Source: Nocardia fluminea | GTDB lineage: Bacteria; Actinomycetota; Actinomycetes; Mycobacteriales; Mycobacteriaceae | DNA: 64,000 bases | Reading direction: 5' to 3' | Assembly: GCF_002846365.1 (NCBI RefSeq) | Contig: NZ_PJMW01000002.1 | Span: 3,348,001-3,412,000, forward strand | In this document: in pieces, positions 35,559 through 47,250 of the stretch | Layout: each line of letters begins with the position of its first letter | Position numbering within the stretch: the stretch's first letter is position 1 | Notes under the pieces: model-generated | What the model was told of the DNA's origin: nothing | Database searches by the model: none | The model's input: the letters and a program-made list of their open reading frames with translations, nothing else | Made by a program: the position numbers and the translations under genes

Positions 35559-36677
35559 CTACGCGTCGTCCTGATCGCGCATGCGCCAACGGATTCCGGA
35601 TTCGATGAAGCCGTCGATGTCACCGTCGAGCACCGCGCTCGGATTGTTGACTTCGTGGTTGGTGCGCAGGTCCTTGACCATCTGGTACGGGTGCAGCACG
35701 TAGGAACGCATCTGGTTGCCCCACGAGGCGCCCTCGTTGGTCTTGAGCGCGTCCATCGTGGCGCGCTCCTCCTGGCGCTTGCGTTCGAGCAGCTTGGCCT
35801 GCAGCACACGCATGGCCGAGATCTTGTTCTGCAGCTGCGACTTCTCGTTCTGGCAGGTCACGACGATGCCGGTGGGAATGTGGGTCAGGCGCACCGCGGA
35901 GTCGGTGGTGTTGACCGACTGGCCGCCGGGGCCCGACGAGCGGTACACGTCGACCCGGATCTCGCCTTCGGGGATCTCGATGTGGTCGGTCGTCTCCACC
36001 ACGGGCAGGACCTCGACCTCGGCGAAGGAGGTCTGGCGACGGCCCTGATTGTCGAACGGGCTGATCCGGACCAGGCGGTGCGTGCCCATCTCCACTGACA
36101 GCGTGCCGTAGGCGTAGGGCGCCTTCACCGCGAAGGTGGCGCTCTTGAGGCCGGCTTCCTCGGCGTAGGAGGTGTCGTAGACCTCGACGGGGAACTTGTG
36201 CCGCTCGGCCCAGCGGATGTACATGCGCATCAGCATCATCGCCCAGTCGGCGGCGTCGACGCCGCCGGCGCCGGAACGGATGTTGACCAGCGCGTCACGC
36301 TTGTCGTACTCGCCCGAGAGCAGGGTGCGCACCTCCATCGCCTCGACGTCCACGCGCAGTGCGGCGCGCTCGGCATCGGCGTCGGCGGTGGCTTCGGCGG
36401 CGGCGGCGTCTTCTTCGGCCTCGGCCAGCTCGTAGAGCACCGGCAGGTCCTCCAGCCGCTGGCGCAGATCCTCGACACGGCGCAATTCGCTCTGCGCGTG
36501 CGAGAGCTCACTGGTCACCTGCTGGGCGTGCTCCTGGTTGTTCCACAGCTCGGGATCGGCGGCCTGGTGCTCGAGTTCGTCGATGCGGCGGCGTAGCTCC
36601 TCGACATCGAGAACCGACTCGACCGTCTTGAGCGTGGTGTCGAGTTCTGCGAGGTCGGCGATAACGTCAGGATGCAC
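35559..36677 (-). CDS. prfB: Peptide chain release factor 2
   Basis: RF2 recognises UAA/UGA stops and triggers peptide release. The 372-residue protein has the stop-codon recognition motif SPF (206-208) and the catalytic GGQ (251-253, within [14 protein letters not shown]). The frame is continuous, so the programmed frameshift known in many bacterial prfB genes is not used. The start is GTG 36677 with AGGA six bases upstream. Upstream of the mechanosensitive gene with 128 bases between, the same order as in M. tuberculosis. Confidence 0.96.
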   Translation of the reverse strand: MHPDVIADLAELDTTLKTVESVLDVEELRRRIDELEHQAADPELWNNQEHAQQVTSELSHAQSELRRVEDLRQRLEDLPVLYELAEAEEDAAAAEATADADAERAALRVDVEAMEVRTLLSGEYDKRDALVNIRSGAGGVDAADWAMMLMRMYIRWAERHKFPVEVYDTSYAEEAGLKSATFAVKAPYAYGTLSVEMGTHRLVRISPFDNQGRRQTSFAEVEVLPVVETTDHIEIPEGEIRVDVYRSSGPGGQSVNTTDSAVRLTHIPTGIVVTCQNEKSQLQNKISAMRVLQAKLLERKRQEERATMDALKTNEGASWGNQMRSYVLHPYQMVKDLRTNHEVNNPSAVLDGDIDGFIESGIRWRMRDQDDA

Positions 36678-36721
36678 GATTTCCTAGGCTACCGGTTTCC
36701 TCCGACACGGTGCCTATTCGG

Positions 36722-37579
36722 TCAGCTTGCGAGGGACCGCAGGCCGCCGGGGCGGCGTCCGACCAGCTGGTCCAAGGCGTTGGCGCTGGCCTCGTCGGCC
36801 GGGAGCAGGACGTAGAGCGACTGGTCGTCGTCGACGGACAGATCCAGCGATTCATAGGCCAATCGCAGCGTGCCCGCCTCGGGATGGTTCAGGCGGTCGG
36901 TACCCCCCGACGGCGGCAGTCCGGGCAGGGTCGCGAGTCGATGGGTGAAGGCGGTGCCCGCGGTGACCGTGAGCTCGTCGACCAGGGCGGCGACCATCGG
37001 ATCGGCGCGGAACGGCCCCTGTTTGAGCGAAGCGACCAGCTTGTCGGCGGCCGCGTCCCACTCCGGGTACAGCTCCCGCGCGCCGGGATGGGTGAAGACG
37101 AATCGGGCGAGGTCGGCGGGCTCACCCTGCTCGAACAGCCCCGAGGGCGCCATCAACTTCCGGTAGCCCTCGGTGCAGGCCAGGATCTCGGTGCAGCGGT
37201 TGGTGATCGCGGCGGGCGCGGGTTCGAGCTGGGCGAGGATCGCCAGAACCGTCGGACGCACCGTGCGGTTGGGGCCGTTCTCGGCGGCGCCACAACTGAA
37301 CCCGGACACGCCCTTGCTGAGCTGGTGCAGGTGGACGCGCTCGCGAGGACTCAGCCGCAACGTCTCGGCCAGCGCGGACAACACCTGAGCGGAGGGATGA
37401 CTGTCGCGACCCTGTTCGAGCCGGATCAGATACTCGACGCTGACGCCGGCCAGCATGGCGACTTCGGCGCGGCGCAGACCCGGCGTGCGCCTGCGTTGCC
37501 CGGTGGGCAGGCCGACCTCGGCGGGGGAGACCGCTTCGCGGCGGGTCCGCAGGAACAGCCCGAGTTCGTTGTCGCTCAC
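36722..37579 (-). CDS. XRE-family regulator with MmyB-like domain
   Basis: A 285-residue regulator. An N-terminal XRE helix-turn-helix (about 8-85) includes GLRRAEVAMLAGVSVEYLIRLEQGRDSHPSAQVLSALAETL. The C-terminal ligand-binding part is of the MmyB-like type (ITNRCTEILACTEGYRKLMAPSGLFE... HPGARELYPEWDAAADKLVASLKQG). Many family members control an adjacent oxidoreductase, and a flavin reductase gene lies divergently next to it. The GTG at 37579 was chosen from the family length and GATGAGG upstream. Confidence 0.85.
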   Translation of the reverse strand: MSDNELGLFLRTRREAVSPAEVGLPTGQRRRTPGLRRAEVAMLAGVSVEYLIRLEQGRDSHPSAQVLSALAETLRLSPRERVHLHQLSKGVSGFSCGAAENGPNRTVRPTVLAILAQLEPAPAAITNRCTEILACTEGYRKLMAPSGLFEQGEPADLARFVFTHPGARELYPEWDAAADKLVASLKQGPFRADPMVAALVDELTVTAGTAFTHRLATLPGLPPSGGTDRLNHPEAGTLRLAYESLDLSVDDDQSLYVLLPADEASANALDQLVGRRPGGLRSLAS

Positions 37580-37610
37580 CTCATCGACGGTACCCAGCGC
37601 CGCGCCGCGC

Positions 37611-37635
37611 AGAGTGGCCGTGCCACTACCACTCT
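37611..37635. promoter_or_regulatory. Inverted-repeat operator between the XRE regulator and flavin reductase
   Basis: AGAGTGG-N11-CCACTCT (37611-37617 with 37629-37635) contains a nested perfect repeat GTGGC-CGT-GCCAC (37614-37626). This dense set of GTGG/CCAC half-sites lies in the regulator-reductase divergent region and is the natural site for the XRE protein. Confidence 0.6.
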
Positions 37636-37720
37636 CAGCGTGGTCTCCCTGCGATGCTCGCGGTCGACGAGATTCGGTCGTACCGGCTGATCGGGCCGGT
37701 TCGACCAAGAGGAGAACACC

Positions 37721-38302
37721 GTGTCCACCCTGAAGCTCGCGATCATCATCGGCAGCGTTCGTGAGGGCCGATTCGGCCCCGTCGTCGCGAACTGGTTCGC
37801 ACAGCAGGTAGACGACCGCTTCGAGATCGACATCATCGACCTCGCGGACACCACGCTGCCCGCCCTCCCCGCCGTGCCGCCCGCCCTTGACCCCGACCCC
37901 GTCCGCCCCGCCGGCATGCGCGACCTCACCGACCGCCTGGCCAACGCCGACGCCTACGTCATCGTCACCCCCGACTACAACCGCAGTTACCCCGCCGCCC
38001 TCAAAGCCGCCATCGACTGGCACTTCACCCAATGGGACGCCAAGGCGATCGGCTTCGTCGGCTACAGCGGCGGTTCCGGCGGACTGCTGGCCATCGAACA
38101 CCTGCGTCAGGTCTTCAACGAACTCAACGCCCACACCGTCCGCAACTACGTCTCGTTCCCGCGCTACTACATGCTCTTCGACGAGAACGGCCGACTGCGC
38201 GACCCGCAGGAGCCCGAAGCGGCCGCCGCGGCCCTGCTCGACCAGTTGCACTGGTGGACAAGTGCTCTGGTCGCGGCGAAAACAGGACAGGTCGTGGCCT
38301 GA
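37721..38302 (+). CDS. NADPH-dependent FMN reductase-like flavoprotein
   Basis: A 193-residue flavodoxin-fold reductase. It begins [26 protein letters not shown], the FMN phosphate-binding loop, and has [18 protein letters not shown], the second FMN contact. [21 protein letters not shown] follows. It likely reduces FMN or quinones with NAD(P)H. A GTG start has AAGAGGAG upstream. It is divergent from an XRE regulator that probably controls it. Confidence 0.87.
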   Translation: MSTLKLAIIIGSVREGRFGPVVANWFAQQVDDRFEIDIIDLADTTLPALPAVPPALDPDPVRPAGMRDLTDRLANADAYVIVTPDYNRSYPAALKAAIDWHFTQWDAKAIGFVGYSGGSGGLLAIEHLRQVFNELNAHTVRNYVSFPRYYMLFDENGRLRDPQEPEAAAAALLDQLHWWTSALVAAKTGQVVA

Positions 38303-38423
38303 CCAGGCGTTTCGCTCTGTTTGCGAACTCCCGGCCTGCGCCACTGAGCCGGGGCAGGGAACGGCAACGGCGTTCGCGGCGCCGCGAACTCGAGCGCGTC
38401 GGCTCGGCGAATACACTCCCACC

Positions 38424-39209
38424 GTGGCTGCCTACTCCGCTGATCTGGACCTTGCCCTGCGACTGGCCGGCCAGGCCGACGCCATCTCGCAGGAGCGCTT
38501 CGGCGCCGTCGACCTGAAAGTCGACTCGAAACCGGATCTCACCCCGGTCTCGGATGCCGATCTCGCGGTAGAACAGCTGATCCGCCGCGTACTCGCCGAC
38601 GAACGCCCCGGCGATGCCGTCCTCGGCGAGGAATTCGGTGGAGACGCCGAGTTCAGCGGCAGGCAGTGGGTAGTCGACCCGATCGACGGCACCAAGAACT
38701 TCGTCCGCGGCGTACCGGTGTGGGCCAGCCTGATCTCCCTGCTCGAAGACGGTGTTCCGGTGGTCGGCGTGGTGAGTGCGCCCGCGCTGGGCCGGCGCTG
38801 GTGGGCAGCCGCCGGTTCGGGCGCGTGGGTGCAGGTCCACCCGGGGGCACCGAAGCCGATCTCGGTGTCCGCGGTCGCCGACCTCGACGCCGCGAGCTTG
38901 GCCTTCTCCAGTCTCTCCGGCTGGCACGAGCGCGGCCTGCGCGAGAAGTTCATCGACCTCACCGACGAGGTCTGGCGGGTTCGCGGTTACGGCGATTTCT
39001 TCAACTATTGCCTGGTCGCGGAGGGTGCGGTCGATATCGCCGCCGAACCGGAGGTCTCCCTGTGGGACCTGGCCGCCCTCGACATCCTGGTCCGTGAGGC
39101 GGGGGGCGCGTTCACCTCCCTGGACGGTAGTTCCGGCCCGCACGGTGGCGACGCCGTGGCGTCCAACGGCCTGCTCCAAGACGAGGTCCTCGGCCGTTTG
39201 CGCGGGTGA
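38424..39209 (+). CDS. hisN: Histidinol-phosphatase, inositol-monophosphatase type
   Basis: Dephosphorylates histidinol phosphate in histidine synthesis. The 261-residue protein has the Mg-binding motif DPIDGTKNF (Asp 85 to Asp 88), the upstream metal ligand pair GEE (69-70), and the C-terminal [15 protein letters not shown]. The sequence matches actinobacterial HisN (M. tuberculosis Rv3137) better than general inositol phosphatases. The start is GTG 38424, with no strong Shine-Dalgarno. In M. tuberculosis hisN lies near fadE24 and prfB, as it does here. Confidence 0.88.
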   Translation: MAAYSADLDLALRLAGQADAISQERFGAVDLKVDSKPDLTPVSDADLAVEQLIRRVLADERPGDAVLGEEFGGDAEFSGRQWVVDPIDGTKNFVRGVPVWASLISLLEDGVPVVGVVSAPALGRRWWAAAGSGAWVQVHPGAPKPISVSAVADLDAASLAFSSLSGWHERGLREKFIDLTDEVWRVRGYGDFFNYCLVAEGAVDIAAEPEVSLWDLAALDILVREAGGAFTSLDGSSGPHGGDAVASNGLLQDEVLGRLRG

Positions 39210-39304
39210 ATCGAAGTTATCCACAGGTGTACAACTTCGGCATCCGCCGCCGTCGGCTCCGGTCGGCGGGCTGCGCGACCGGCGCTCGCTCGTAGGATGG
39301 CCCG

Positions 39305-41296
<1,992 letters not shown>

Positions 41297-41394
41297 CGGT
41301 CCACCTCGCCGCCGCGCCCGCGCCGATCAGGGCGTACACGCGCGGCGGAAAGGAACCCGCACAGAATCAGGTGGTGCCGAGTTACTGTCGAGTC

Positions 41395-41628
41395 ATGGCG
41401 AACGGTGAAGGCTCGGACGGCGAATCGTCGGGCAGCAGCCCGAGTGCGGGAGCCGACAGCCCGACACCACCGATGCCGCACCGCCACATCGATCCGGTCG
41501 TCGCGCCCACTCTCCTCGGCGCCCACCACGGGGCGATCCACCGCGGCAGGCCGCGCTGGTCCACTCTCGCGCTGATCGCCATCTTCACCACCGCCTTGGT
41601 TCTCTACCTGGTACTGAGCCCGGGCTGA
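41395..41628 (+). CDS. Small C-tail-anchored hypothetical protein
   Basis: A 77-residue protein with a Gly/Ser/Pro-rich acidic N-terminal half (ADSPTPPMPHRHIDPVV) and a C-terminal membrane helix (about 57-75: STLALIAIFTTALVLYLVL) preceded by GRPRW, so its bulk faces the cytoplasm. The ATG is at 41395. It lies 98 bases after recQ in the same direction. Function unknown. Confidence 0.62.
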   Translation: MANGEGSDGESSGSSPSAGADSPTPPMPHRHIDPVVAPTLLGAHHGAIHRGRPRWSTLALIAIFTTALVLYLVLSPG

Positions 41629-41938
41629 CGTTCCACCCTGTTTTCCGAGTTCGAAACCTTCCCACACACCGCTGCCGGATCCAGTGCTGTGTCACTGACG
41701 TTCGAGTTCCACTGACCGCCTTGGGTGTTCGCCATACGGTCGTGTGCTCGCCAGGGCGTCGTGTGCTTCAACGTCCGATTCCGGAAATTTTGCGATGCCC
41801 CGCACCAGCGCTGCCGACATGCGCATGTGAATTGTCGTAACCGCAGGTCAAAGGGATGTCGGTAACCCTCCTCCCGGCGCACCGTTGCCGAGCGGGACCG
41901 ATCACGGAGATCGGCCCGAGTTCGAGGAGGCGACGGCA
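41629..41938. other. 310-base region without a gene
   Basis: No supported ORF. Two near-identical 10-11-mers, TGTCGTAACC (41833-41842) and TGTCGGTAACC (41857-41867), sit upstream of the DUF218 gene. A small dyad CCGATC-N5-GATCGG lies near its end (41898-41914). They could be regulatory, but nothing more can be said. Confidence 0.4.
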
Positions 41939-42553
41939 ATGGTGCGGTGGACTTGGAGCAAGCGTGTGGTGTGTGCGGCGATAGCGGTAACCGGGTTGGC
42001 CTGTGTGCCGGTCCCCGCCGGTGCCGACCTCGCGACCCCACCCGGTCTCGACTTCGCGCGCGTGCTCGGCACGCCGACCCTGCCCGGCATCTACGGACCC
42101 GACACCGCGGTGGTGGTTCTCGGCTACGGCCTGACACCGGAGGGCACCATGCGCGAGGAACTCGTGCGACGACTGCGCGCGGGCCTGGCCCAAGCCGTCT
42201 TCGCACCGTGGTCGCCGATCATCGTCACCGGCGGCAATCCTCGAGCCGGCCTGTCCGAAGCCGACGCCATGGCCGGCTGGCTGGTCGCCGCGGGTATCGA
42301 CGAGAGCCGGATCCTGCGCGAATCCGAGGCCGACTCGACGGTGGGCAACGCCCGCAACACCGCGGCGATGCTCGCCGACCGGGGCTTGCGCTCGGTCGTC
42401 CTCGTCACCTCCGAGGACCACATCGCCCGTGCCAGAGGTGCTTTCGCCGACGCGGGGGTGCTGGTTGTCGGCGACCTCACGCCCGACCGCACCCAGTGGG
42501 ATTCGGTGCCACTGCACATCGGCCGCTTCGGCCCCACGCCGGCCGTCGGATGA
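41939..42553 (+). CDS. YdcF/SanA-like DUF218 protein, secreted
   Basis: A 204-residue DUF218 protein. An N-terminal signal peptide (MVRWTWSKRVVCAAIAVTGLACVPVPAGA) is followed by the conserved VVLGYGLTPEGTMREELVRRLRAGL, IIVTGGNPRAGLSEADAMAGWL, ESEADSTVGNARNTAAML and VTSEDHIARARGAF blocks. The family includes SanA and ElyC, implicated in envelope integrity. A strong GAGGAGG precedes the ATG. Confidence 0.87.
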   Translation: MVRWTWSKRVVCAAIAVTGLACVPVPAGADLATPPGLDFARVLGTPTLPGIYGPDTAVVVLGYGLTPEGTMREELVRRLRAGLAQAVFAPWSPIIVTGGNPRAGLSEADAMAGWLVAAGIDESRILRESEADSTVGNARNTAAMLADRGLRSVVLVTSEDHIARARGAFADAGVLVVGDLTPDRTQWDSVPLHIGRFGPTPAVG

Positions 42554-42632
42554 CGCGTGGCACCGCCCCGTCCGGCCTCGCTGTGACCGATCATCGCCGT
42601 ATGTCGACAGATGTGATGAGTAGTCGCGGAAA

Positions 42633-42652
42633 TCTCGGCATTAACCCCGAGA
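42633..42652. promoter_or_regulatory. Inverted repeat upstream of the DesA-like gene
   Basis: TCTCGG-N8-CCGAGA (42633-42638 with 42647-42652) lies 30 bases before the desaturase ATG. It is a candidate operator for lipid-responsive control; no regulator is adjacent. Confidence 0.4.
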
Positions 42653-42681
42653 ACCCACCCCTCGCCTCGTAGCGTCGACCC

Positions 42682-43620
42682 ATGACGCTCCACCTGTCCG
42701 ACAGCGACATCCTCGCCGAGCTCGAGCCGACGGCCGAAGCCAACCTCAACGACCATCTGTCCAAGGCCAAGATGTGGCACCCCCACGACTACGTGCCGTG
42801 GGACGAAGGGCGCAACTTCGCGGCCATGGGCGGCGACGACTGGGATCCCGAGCAGTCGCGCCTGAGCGAGGTCGCCAAGGCGGCGATGATCACGAACCTG
42901 CTCACCGAGGACAACCTGCCCTCCTACCACCGCGAACTCGCCGACACCTTCGGCTTCGACAACGCCTGGGGCACCTGGGTCGGCCGGTGGACCGCCGAGG
43001 AGAACCGCCACGGCATCGTCCTGCGGGACTACCTCGTCGTGACCCGCGCCGTCGACCCGGTCGCGCTCGAAGAGGCCAGGATGTCGCACATGACCGCGGG
43101 CATCGCCAAGCCGGAGAAGGGTTCGCAGTTCCTCAAGGGCGTCGCCTACGTCACGTTGCAGGAGCTCGCGACCAGAATCAGCCACCGCAACACCGGCGCC
43201 CTGTGCAACGACCCGGTCGCCGATCGCATGCTGGCCCGGATCGCCGCCGACGAGAACCTGCACATGATCTTCTACCGCAAGCTGTGTGCCGCCGCCCTCG
43301 ACCTCACCCCCGACGAGGCCATGCGGGCCATCACCGACGTGATCCTGCGTTTCCAGATGCCCGGTCTCAACCAGCCCAACTTCCGCCGCAACGCGGTCCT
43401 GCTCGCCAAGCACGGCGTCTACGACCTGCGCCAGCACCTCGACGTCGTCCTGCGCCCGACCCTGCGGATCTGGCGCGTCTTCGAGCGCACCGATTTCGGC
43501 CCCGAAGGCGAAATTGCCCGCGACGAGCTGCACACCTACCTGCTCGACCTCGAGGTCAAGGCGGCCCGTTTCGAGGAGCAGCGTGATCGCGCGCTGGCCA
43601 GGGCGGCCGCCAGGGTCTGA
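42682..43620 (+). CDS. Acyl-ACP desaturase, DesA-type
   Basis: A diiron acyl-carrier-protein desaturase of 312 residues, similar to mycobacterial DesA1/DesA2. The two iron-ligand helices are visible as TAEENRHGIVLRDYL (about 105-119) and IAADENLHMIFYRKL, with the first Glu near residue 75 (LTEDNLPSYHREL). Inserts a double bond in acyl-ACP. ATG start. It lies upstream of smpB with no shared function evident. Confidence 0.9.
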   Translation: MTLHLSDSDILAELEPTAEANLNDHLSKAKMWHPHDYVPWDEGRNFAAMGGDDWDPEQSRLSEVAKAAMITNLLTEDNLPSYHRELADTFGFDNAWGTWVGRWTAEENRHGIVLRDYLVVTRAVDPVALEEARMSHMTAGIAKPEKGSQFLKGVAYVTLQELATRISHRNTGALCNDPVADRMLARIAADENLHMIFYRKLCAAALDLTPDEAMRAITDVILRFQMPGLNQPNFRRNAVLLAKHGVYDLRQHLDVVLRPTLRIWRVFERTDFGPEGEIARDELHTYLLDLEVKAARFEEQRDRALARAAARV

Positions 43621-43668
43621 GTCGGCCATGGAATAAACCGCTGGCGCCGTCACTTACAGTTGACCGTT

Positions 43669-44142
43669 ATGAAGGAGAAAGGCCGGAAGGTCATCGCGAC
43701 CAACCGCAAGGCCCGGCACAACTACACGATCCTCGATACCTATGAGGCGGGGATCGCGCTGGTCGGCACCGAGGTGAAGAGCTTGCGTGAGGGCAAGGCC
43801 TCGCTCGTCGACGCCTTCGCGACCGTCGATCACGGTGAGGTGTGGTTGCGCGGTCTGCACATCCCGGAATTCAGCCACGGCACCTGGACCAACCACGCGC
43901 CGCGCCGCACCCGCAAGCTGCTGCTGCACAAGCGCGAGATCGAGCACCTGGTCGGCAAGTCGCGCGAGGGCAACCAGACGCTGGTGCCGCTGTCGATGTA
44001 CTTCTCCGACGGCAAGGTGAAAGTCGAGCTCGCGCTCGCCAAGGGCAAGCAGGATTACGACAAGCGTCAGGACCTGGCTCGCAAGCAGGCCGAGCGCGAG
44101 GTCACCCGTGAGGTAGGTCGGCGGGTCAAAGGCATGCGTTGA
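43669..44142 (+). CDS. smpB: SsrA-binding protein SmpB
   Basis: Binds tmRNA and delivers it to stalled ribosomes. The 157 residues contain the family core [39 protein letters not shown] and end with the basic tail [24 protein letters not shown]. The ATG 43669 is favoured; TTG 43660 in frame would add three residues. TACAGT just upstream may be a -10 for a nearly leaderless mRNA. Its partner ssrA is 2.4 kb downstream. Confidence 0.96.
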   Translation: MKEKGRKVIATNRKARHNYTILDTYEAGIALVGTEVKSLREGKASLVDAFATVDHGEVWLRGLHIPEFSHGTWTNHAPRRTRKLLLHKREIEHLVGKSREGNQTLVPLSMYFSDGKVKVELALAKGKQDYDKRQDLARKQAEREVTREVGRRVKGMR

Positions 44143-45002
44143 TCTCCGTCGTGCTCGCCCTCGTGTCGGCGGCGGGCTACGGAGTCAGCGACTTCTTCGG
44201 CGGGATCGCCGCGCGCAGGGTCACGGCGCTGCGTGTGGTGGTGGTGTCGTACCCGTTCTCTGTGCTGCTGGTCTTGCTGATCGCGCCGCTGGTCGGTGGG
44301 CACGCCGACACCGCGTCGGTGCTGTGGGGCTTGGCCGCCGGTGTGGCCAGCGGCTTGGCGGTGTGGTGGTTCTACGCCGCGCTCGCCGACGGACCCATGT
44401 CGGTGGTGTCGCCGCTGACCGCGGTGCTGGTCGCGGGTATCCCGGTCATCGCCGGATTCTTTCTCGGCGAACGACCCGGTGCGATCGCGCTCGCGGGTAT
44501 TGCCGTCGCGCTGGTGGCGGTGGTGCTCGTCAGCCGGGAGGCGCCCGACGAAACCACCGAGGAGATCACCGGCGGCAGGCGTTTGCGGTTCACCCGCCGG
44601 GTCGCGCTCCTCACGATCGGGTCGGGCGCGGCGTTCGGTTTCGCGTTCTACTTCCTGCACGAGACCAGCGCGAGCGCGGGACTGTGGCCCCTGCTCGCCC
44701 AGCGGGTGGCGGCAACGGCGGTCGTGTGGACATCAGCGCTGGCAGCAGGTGAGTTCCGCGGCCTGCACGGTGAACCGCTGCGCCTGGCGCTGGCGGTCGG
44801 CGTGCTCGATGTGATCGCCAATGCCGCACTGCTCTACGCCTTCCACGGCGCGATGCTGTCGGTGGTCAGCGTGATCGGTTCGCTGTATCCGGCGGCGACG
44901 GTGCTGCTGGCGATGGTCCTGCTCGGTGAACGCATCAGTGCCACCCAGAAGGTCGGCATGGTGCTCGCGCTCACGGCGGTCGCGATGATCGCCGCGAGCT
45001 GA
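44139..45002 (+). CDS. EamA/DMT-family transporter
   Basis: A 287-residue drug/metabolite transporter with ten predicted helices in two EamA repeats. The first begins [22 protein letters not shown] and the second [23 protein letters not shown]. The substrate is unknown. The TTG start (44139) overlaps the smpB stop (TTGA), so translation is coupled. The linker GRRLRFTRR separates the repeats. Confidence 0.87.
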   Translation: MISVVLALVSAAGYGVSDFFGGIAARRVTALRVVVVSYPFSVLLVLLIAPLVGGHADTASVLWGLAAGVASGLAVWWFYAALADGPMSVVSPLTAVLVAGIPVIAGFFLGERPGAIALAGIAVALVAVVLVSREAPDETTEEITGGRRLRFTRRVALLTIGSGAAFGFAFYFLHETSASAGLWPLLAQRVAATAVVWTSALAAGEFRGLHGEPLRLALAVGVLDVIANAALLYAFHGAMLSVVSVIGSLYPAATVLLAMVLLGERISATQKVGMVLALTAVAMIAAS

Positions 45003-45008
45003 TGTCGC

Positions 45009-46307
45009 TTACAGCCGGGTGCAGGGCTCGTGCAGGTTCAGTCGGCTCAAGGTCTTGCCCTGATAGCCGACACTCACCGCTCTCGCGCCCATCGGCGCCT
45101 CCCGGTCCGGTTCGAACACCGCCGACCACTCGGTCTCCAGATCCGGTTCGGCCGCCCCGGCCGGGTGGATCACGACCATGCCCTCACCGTCGGGCTTCAT
45201 CGCGCCGACGCTGCGGCGCAGGCCGGCGCGGGTGAGTTCGCCGTTCGCCGCTGCCGCCGTGAGCAGGGCTTTGAGGGGATAGGTGATCGCCCAGCCCAGC
45301 GAATAGCCGAAGTTGGCCGGTTCGCCGGTGATCGCCTCGCGGGCGTGCTTGGCGCCCACGCTGTCACCGGCCCAGCTGTCGACCGGGGTGGTGTAGTTGT
45401 AGAGCGCGGTCAGCGCCGGCGCGGCCGCCGATTGCAGCAGTGCCGGGTTCCAGGTGGGCAGCGAGCCGAGGAACCGGCCGGTGAAGCCCGACTTCACGAG
45501 CTTGCCCACGATCTCCGCGGTCTCGGCGGGTCCGGTGGCCAGCATCACCAGGTCCGGTGCCGCCGCCAGGATCTCCGCCACCGGCCCGTCCTGGTTGCCG
45601 ACCTCGGCATTGGGTCCGGTGTCGATGTGGTCGGCGATGGTGGCGTCGTTGGCCAGCGCCCACTTCATCGCGCCGCTGGCATAGTCGCCACCGTAGTTGC
45701 CGCGATAGGCGACGACGGCGATGTTGCGCGGCGCGTAGTGGGTTTCGGCGAACCAGTCGAGCCCGGTCACCGCTTCGGTGCAGTAGGAGTAGCCCGCGCT
45801 GAGCACCAGATTGCGGTCGGCGCTGCGATAGTTCCAGCCCGACCACTGGGTGGCCGCGGTGCTCACCATGTCGTCGGCGTCCATCCGGTTCAGCATCGCG
45901 ACCGTCTGCGCGGTCCCGAAACTCAGCGACAACGCGAGCACGTGCGGCTCGATCTGCTCGTACGCGCTGCGATGGGTCCGCGGATCGTAGGAGGTGTTTC
46001 GGGTGTAGGTGCTGATGTCGATGTCGTAGCCACCGATGCCGCCCGCCGCGTTCACCTGCTTCCAGAACGCCACCTGACCGTCGTTCATCGAGGCGCCGAG
46101 CGGGGTGAACGGCCCGTTCTCCAGATCCGAGAGCACCCCGAGATAGATACAGCCGCGATCGGTGTTCGCCGAACCGGGGCAGGGCGTGCTCGTGACGCCC
46201 GGCGCGGCGGTGGGCTCGCCCGACGAGCAGGCCGCGGCCAGCACGAGACTCGCGACAGCCGGGATCGCCGCGAATCGGCGCAGCCCACGCTGACTGGTGA
46301 ATGCCAT
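45009..46307 (-). CDS. ABC transporter substrate-binding lipoprotein
   Basis: A 432-residue periplasmic-binding-type lipoprotein of the branched-chain amino acid/amide (type I fold) family. The lipobox LAAAC places the acylated Cys at 27. Family features are YLGVLSDLENGPFTPLGASMNDGQVAFWKQVNAAGGIGGYDIDI and the ATGPAETAEIVGKLVKSGF segment. No permease or ATPase genes are adjacent, so it is an orphan component or works with a distant transporter. AAGGAG lies eight bases before the ATG. Confidence 0.87.
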   Translation of the reverse strand: MAFTSQRGLRRFAAIPAVASLVLAAACSSGEPTAAPGVTSTPCPGSANTDRGCIYLGVLSDLENGPFTPLGASMNDGQVAFWKQVNAAGGIGGYDIDISTYTRNTSYDPRTHRSAYEQIEPHVLALSLSFGTAQTVAMLNRMDADDMVSTAATQWSGWNYRSADRNLVLSAGYSYCTEAVTGLDWFAETHYAPRNIAVVAYRGNYGGDYASGAMKWALANDATIADHIDTGPNAEVGNQDGPVAEILAAAPDLVMLATGPAETAEIVGKLVKSGFTGRFLGSLPTWNPALLQSAAAPALTALYNYTTPVDSWAGDSVGAKHAREAITGEPANFGYSLGWAITYPLKALLTAAAANGELTRAGLRRSVGAMKPDGEGMVVIHPAGAAEPDLETEWSAVFEPDREAPMGARAVSVGYQGKTLSRLNLHEPCTRL

Positions 46308-46532
46308 GAGATAACTCCTTGCTCCAGTCGCCCAGGACATTTCGCCGTTCCGGGGCGGCCGAACGAGAACAGTACCCGTCACTACCGGCGGTCCCACCCG
46401 GATTCGCCGAGGTCATCTGGCGGGGTTCGCTACAAGATCACTCCGGCGACACCGCGAGCTGGCAGAAATAATGGGAAGATCTGACGCCGCGCCGGTGTTA
46501 ATATGACTAGCCCGCACGGTGCGGGCACGTAC

Positions 46533-46902
46533 GGGGCTGAACGGTTTCGACTGCGTACGTTGATTCAGGGGAAGCGTGTCGGTGCAGGCAAGAGACCACC
46601 GTAAGCGTCGCTGCAACCAATTAAGCGCCGATTCCAATCAGCGCGAGTACGCCCTCGCTGCCTAAGTAGCCAGGACGTCTCTGTCAGTCCGGGTTCGTCC
46701 CTCGACCCGGGTACTGGCATCAGCTAGAGGGAATTACCGTTCGGCTCGGTCGCGGAGTCGAACGGGACATCTAACAGCGACTGGGATCGTCATCCGGGCT
46801 TGTTCGCGAGACCTGGAGATCCGAGCAGAGACACAGCGAACTGCACACGGAGAAGCCCTGAAGACGCGGCGGAGGACCCGGGTTCGATTCCCGGCAGCTC
46901 CA
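46533..46902 (+). ncRNA. ssrA: tmRNA (ssrA)
   Basis: Transfer-messenger RNA that rescues stalled ribosomes. The 5' end GGGGCTGAACGGTTTCGAC pairs with the 3' CAGCTCC (46895-46901) as the tRNA-like acceptor stem. The T-arm GGTTCGATTCC is present. The tag reads ADSNQREYALAA (46627-46662) with TAA at 46663-46665, very close to the mycobacterial tag. A strong terminator follows. Confidence 0.95.
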
Positions 46903-46908
46903 CTCGAG

Positions 46909-46944
46909 GCCCCTCACCTGACACGCCAGGTGAGGGGCTTTTTT
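46909..46944 (+). terminator. Intrinsic terminator of ssrA
   Basis: A perfect 12-base-pair stem GCCCCTCACCTG / CAGGTGAGGGGC (46909-46920 with 46927-46938) with a six-base loop is followed by six Ts (46939-46944). It is one of the few textbook intrinsic terminators in this G/C-rich window. Confidence 0.93.
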
Positions 46945-46967
46945 GTGTCCCGGTGACGGCAGTCATG

Positions 46968-46987
46968 TGTACATGCTGGTGTGTACG
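46968..46987. promoter_or_regulatory. YefM-type operator of the second toxin-antitoxin pair
   Basis: TGTACA (46968-46973) and the one-mismatch copy TGTACG (46982-46987) have centres 14 bases apart and end eight bases before the antitoxin ATG. This mirrors the double TGTACA operator at 22.85 kb and the E. coli yefM operator. Confidence 0.6.
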
Positions 46988-46995
46988 CTGGTGGT

Positions 46996-47250
46996 ATGGA
47001 GGAGATCAGCACCCGTGAGCTACGTGCCAACCTGGCGAAGTACCTCGCCGCCGCTGAGGCCGGCGAGCAGGTGATCATTCTCCGTGACGGCACCCCGGCT
47101 GCCGCGCTCGTCCCGCTGTCTGTTGTGGAAGCGGTGGACGACGCCGAGGATGAACTGCTGGCCCGGGAAGCCGCGGCCCGGTTGGTCGACGGCACCGCGA
47201 CGGTCGGCATGGCCGAGGTGCTCGCCGACATCTTCGAGACGCGTCGGTGA
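46996..47250 (+). CDS. Phd/YefM-type antitoxin
   Basis: An 84-residue antitoxin. MEEISTRELRANLAKYLAAAEAGEQVIILRDGTPAAALVPL is the Phd/YefM fold, followed by an acidic helical toxin-binding tail (VDDAEDELLAREAAARLVDG). ATG 46996 follows the TGTACA operator. Its stop overlaps the toxin start by four bases. Confidence 0.88.
   Translation: MEEISTRELRANLAKYLAAAEAGEQVIILRDGTPAAALVPLSVVEAVDDAEDELLAREAAARLVDGTATVGMAEVLADIFETRR

Noticed and set aside
36590..36677. A programmed frameshift in prfB
   Set aside because: The RF2 frame is continuous from GTG 36677 through the whole gene with no in-frame TGA near codon 25.
45030..46484. A 484-residue plus-strand frame
   Set aside because: It is a shadow of the substrate-binding lipoprotein gene; the minus-strand protein has a signal, lipobox and family motifs.
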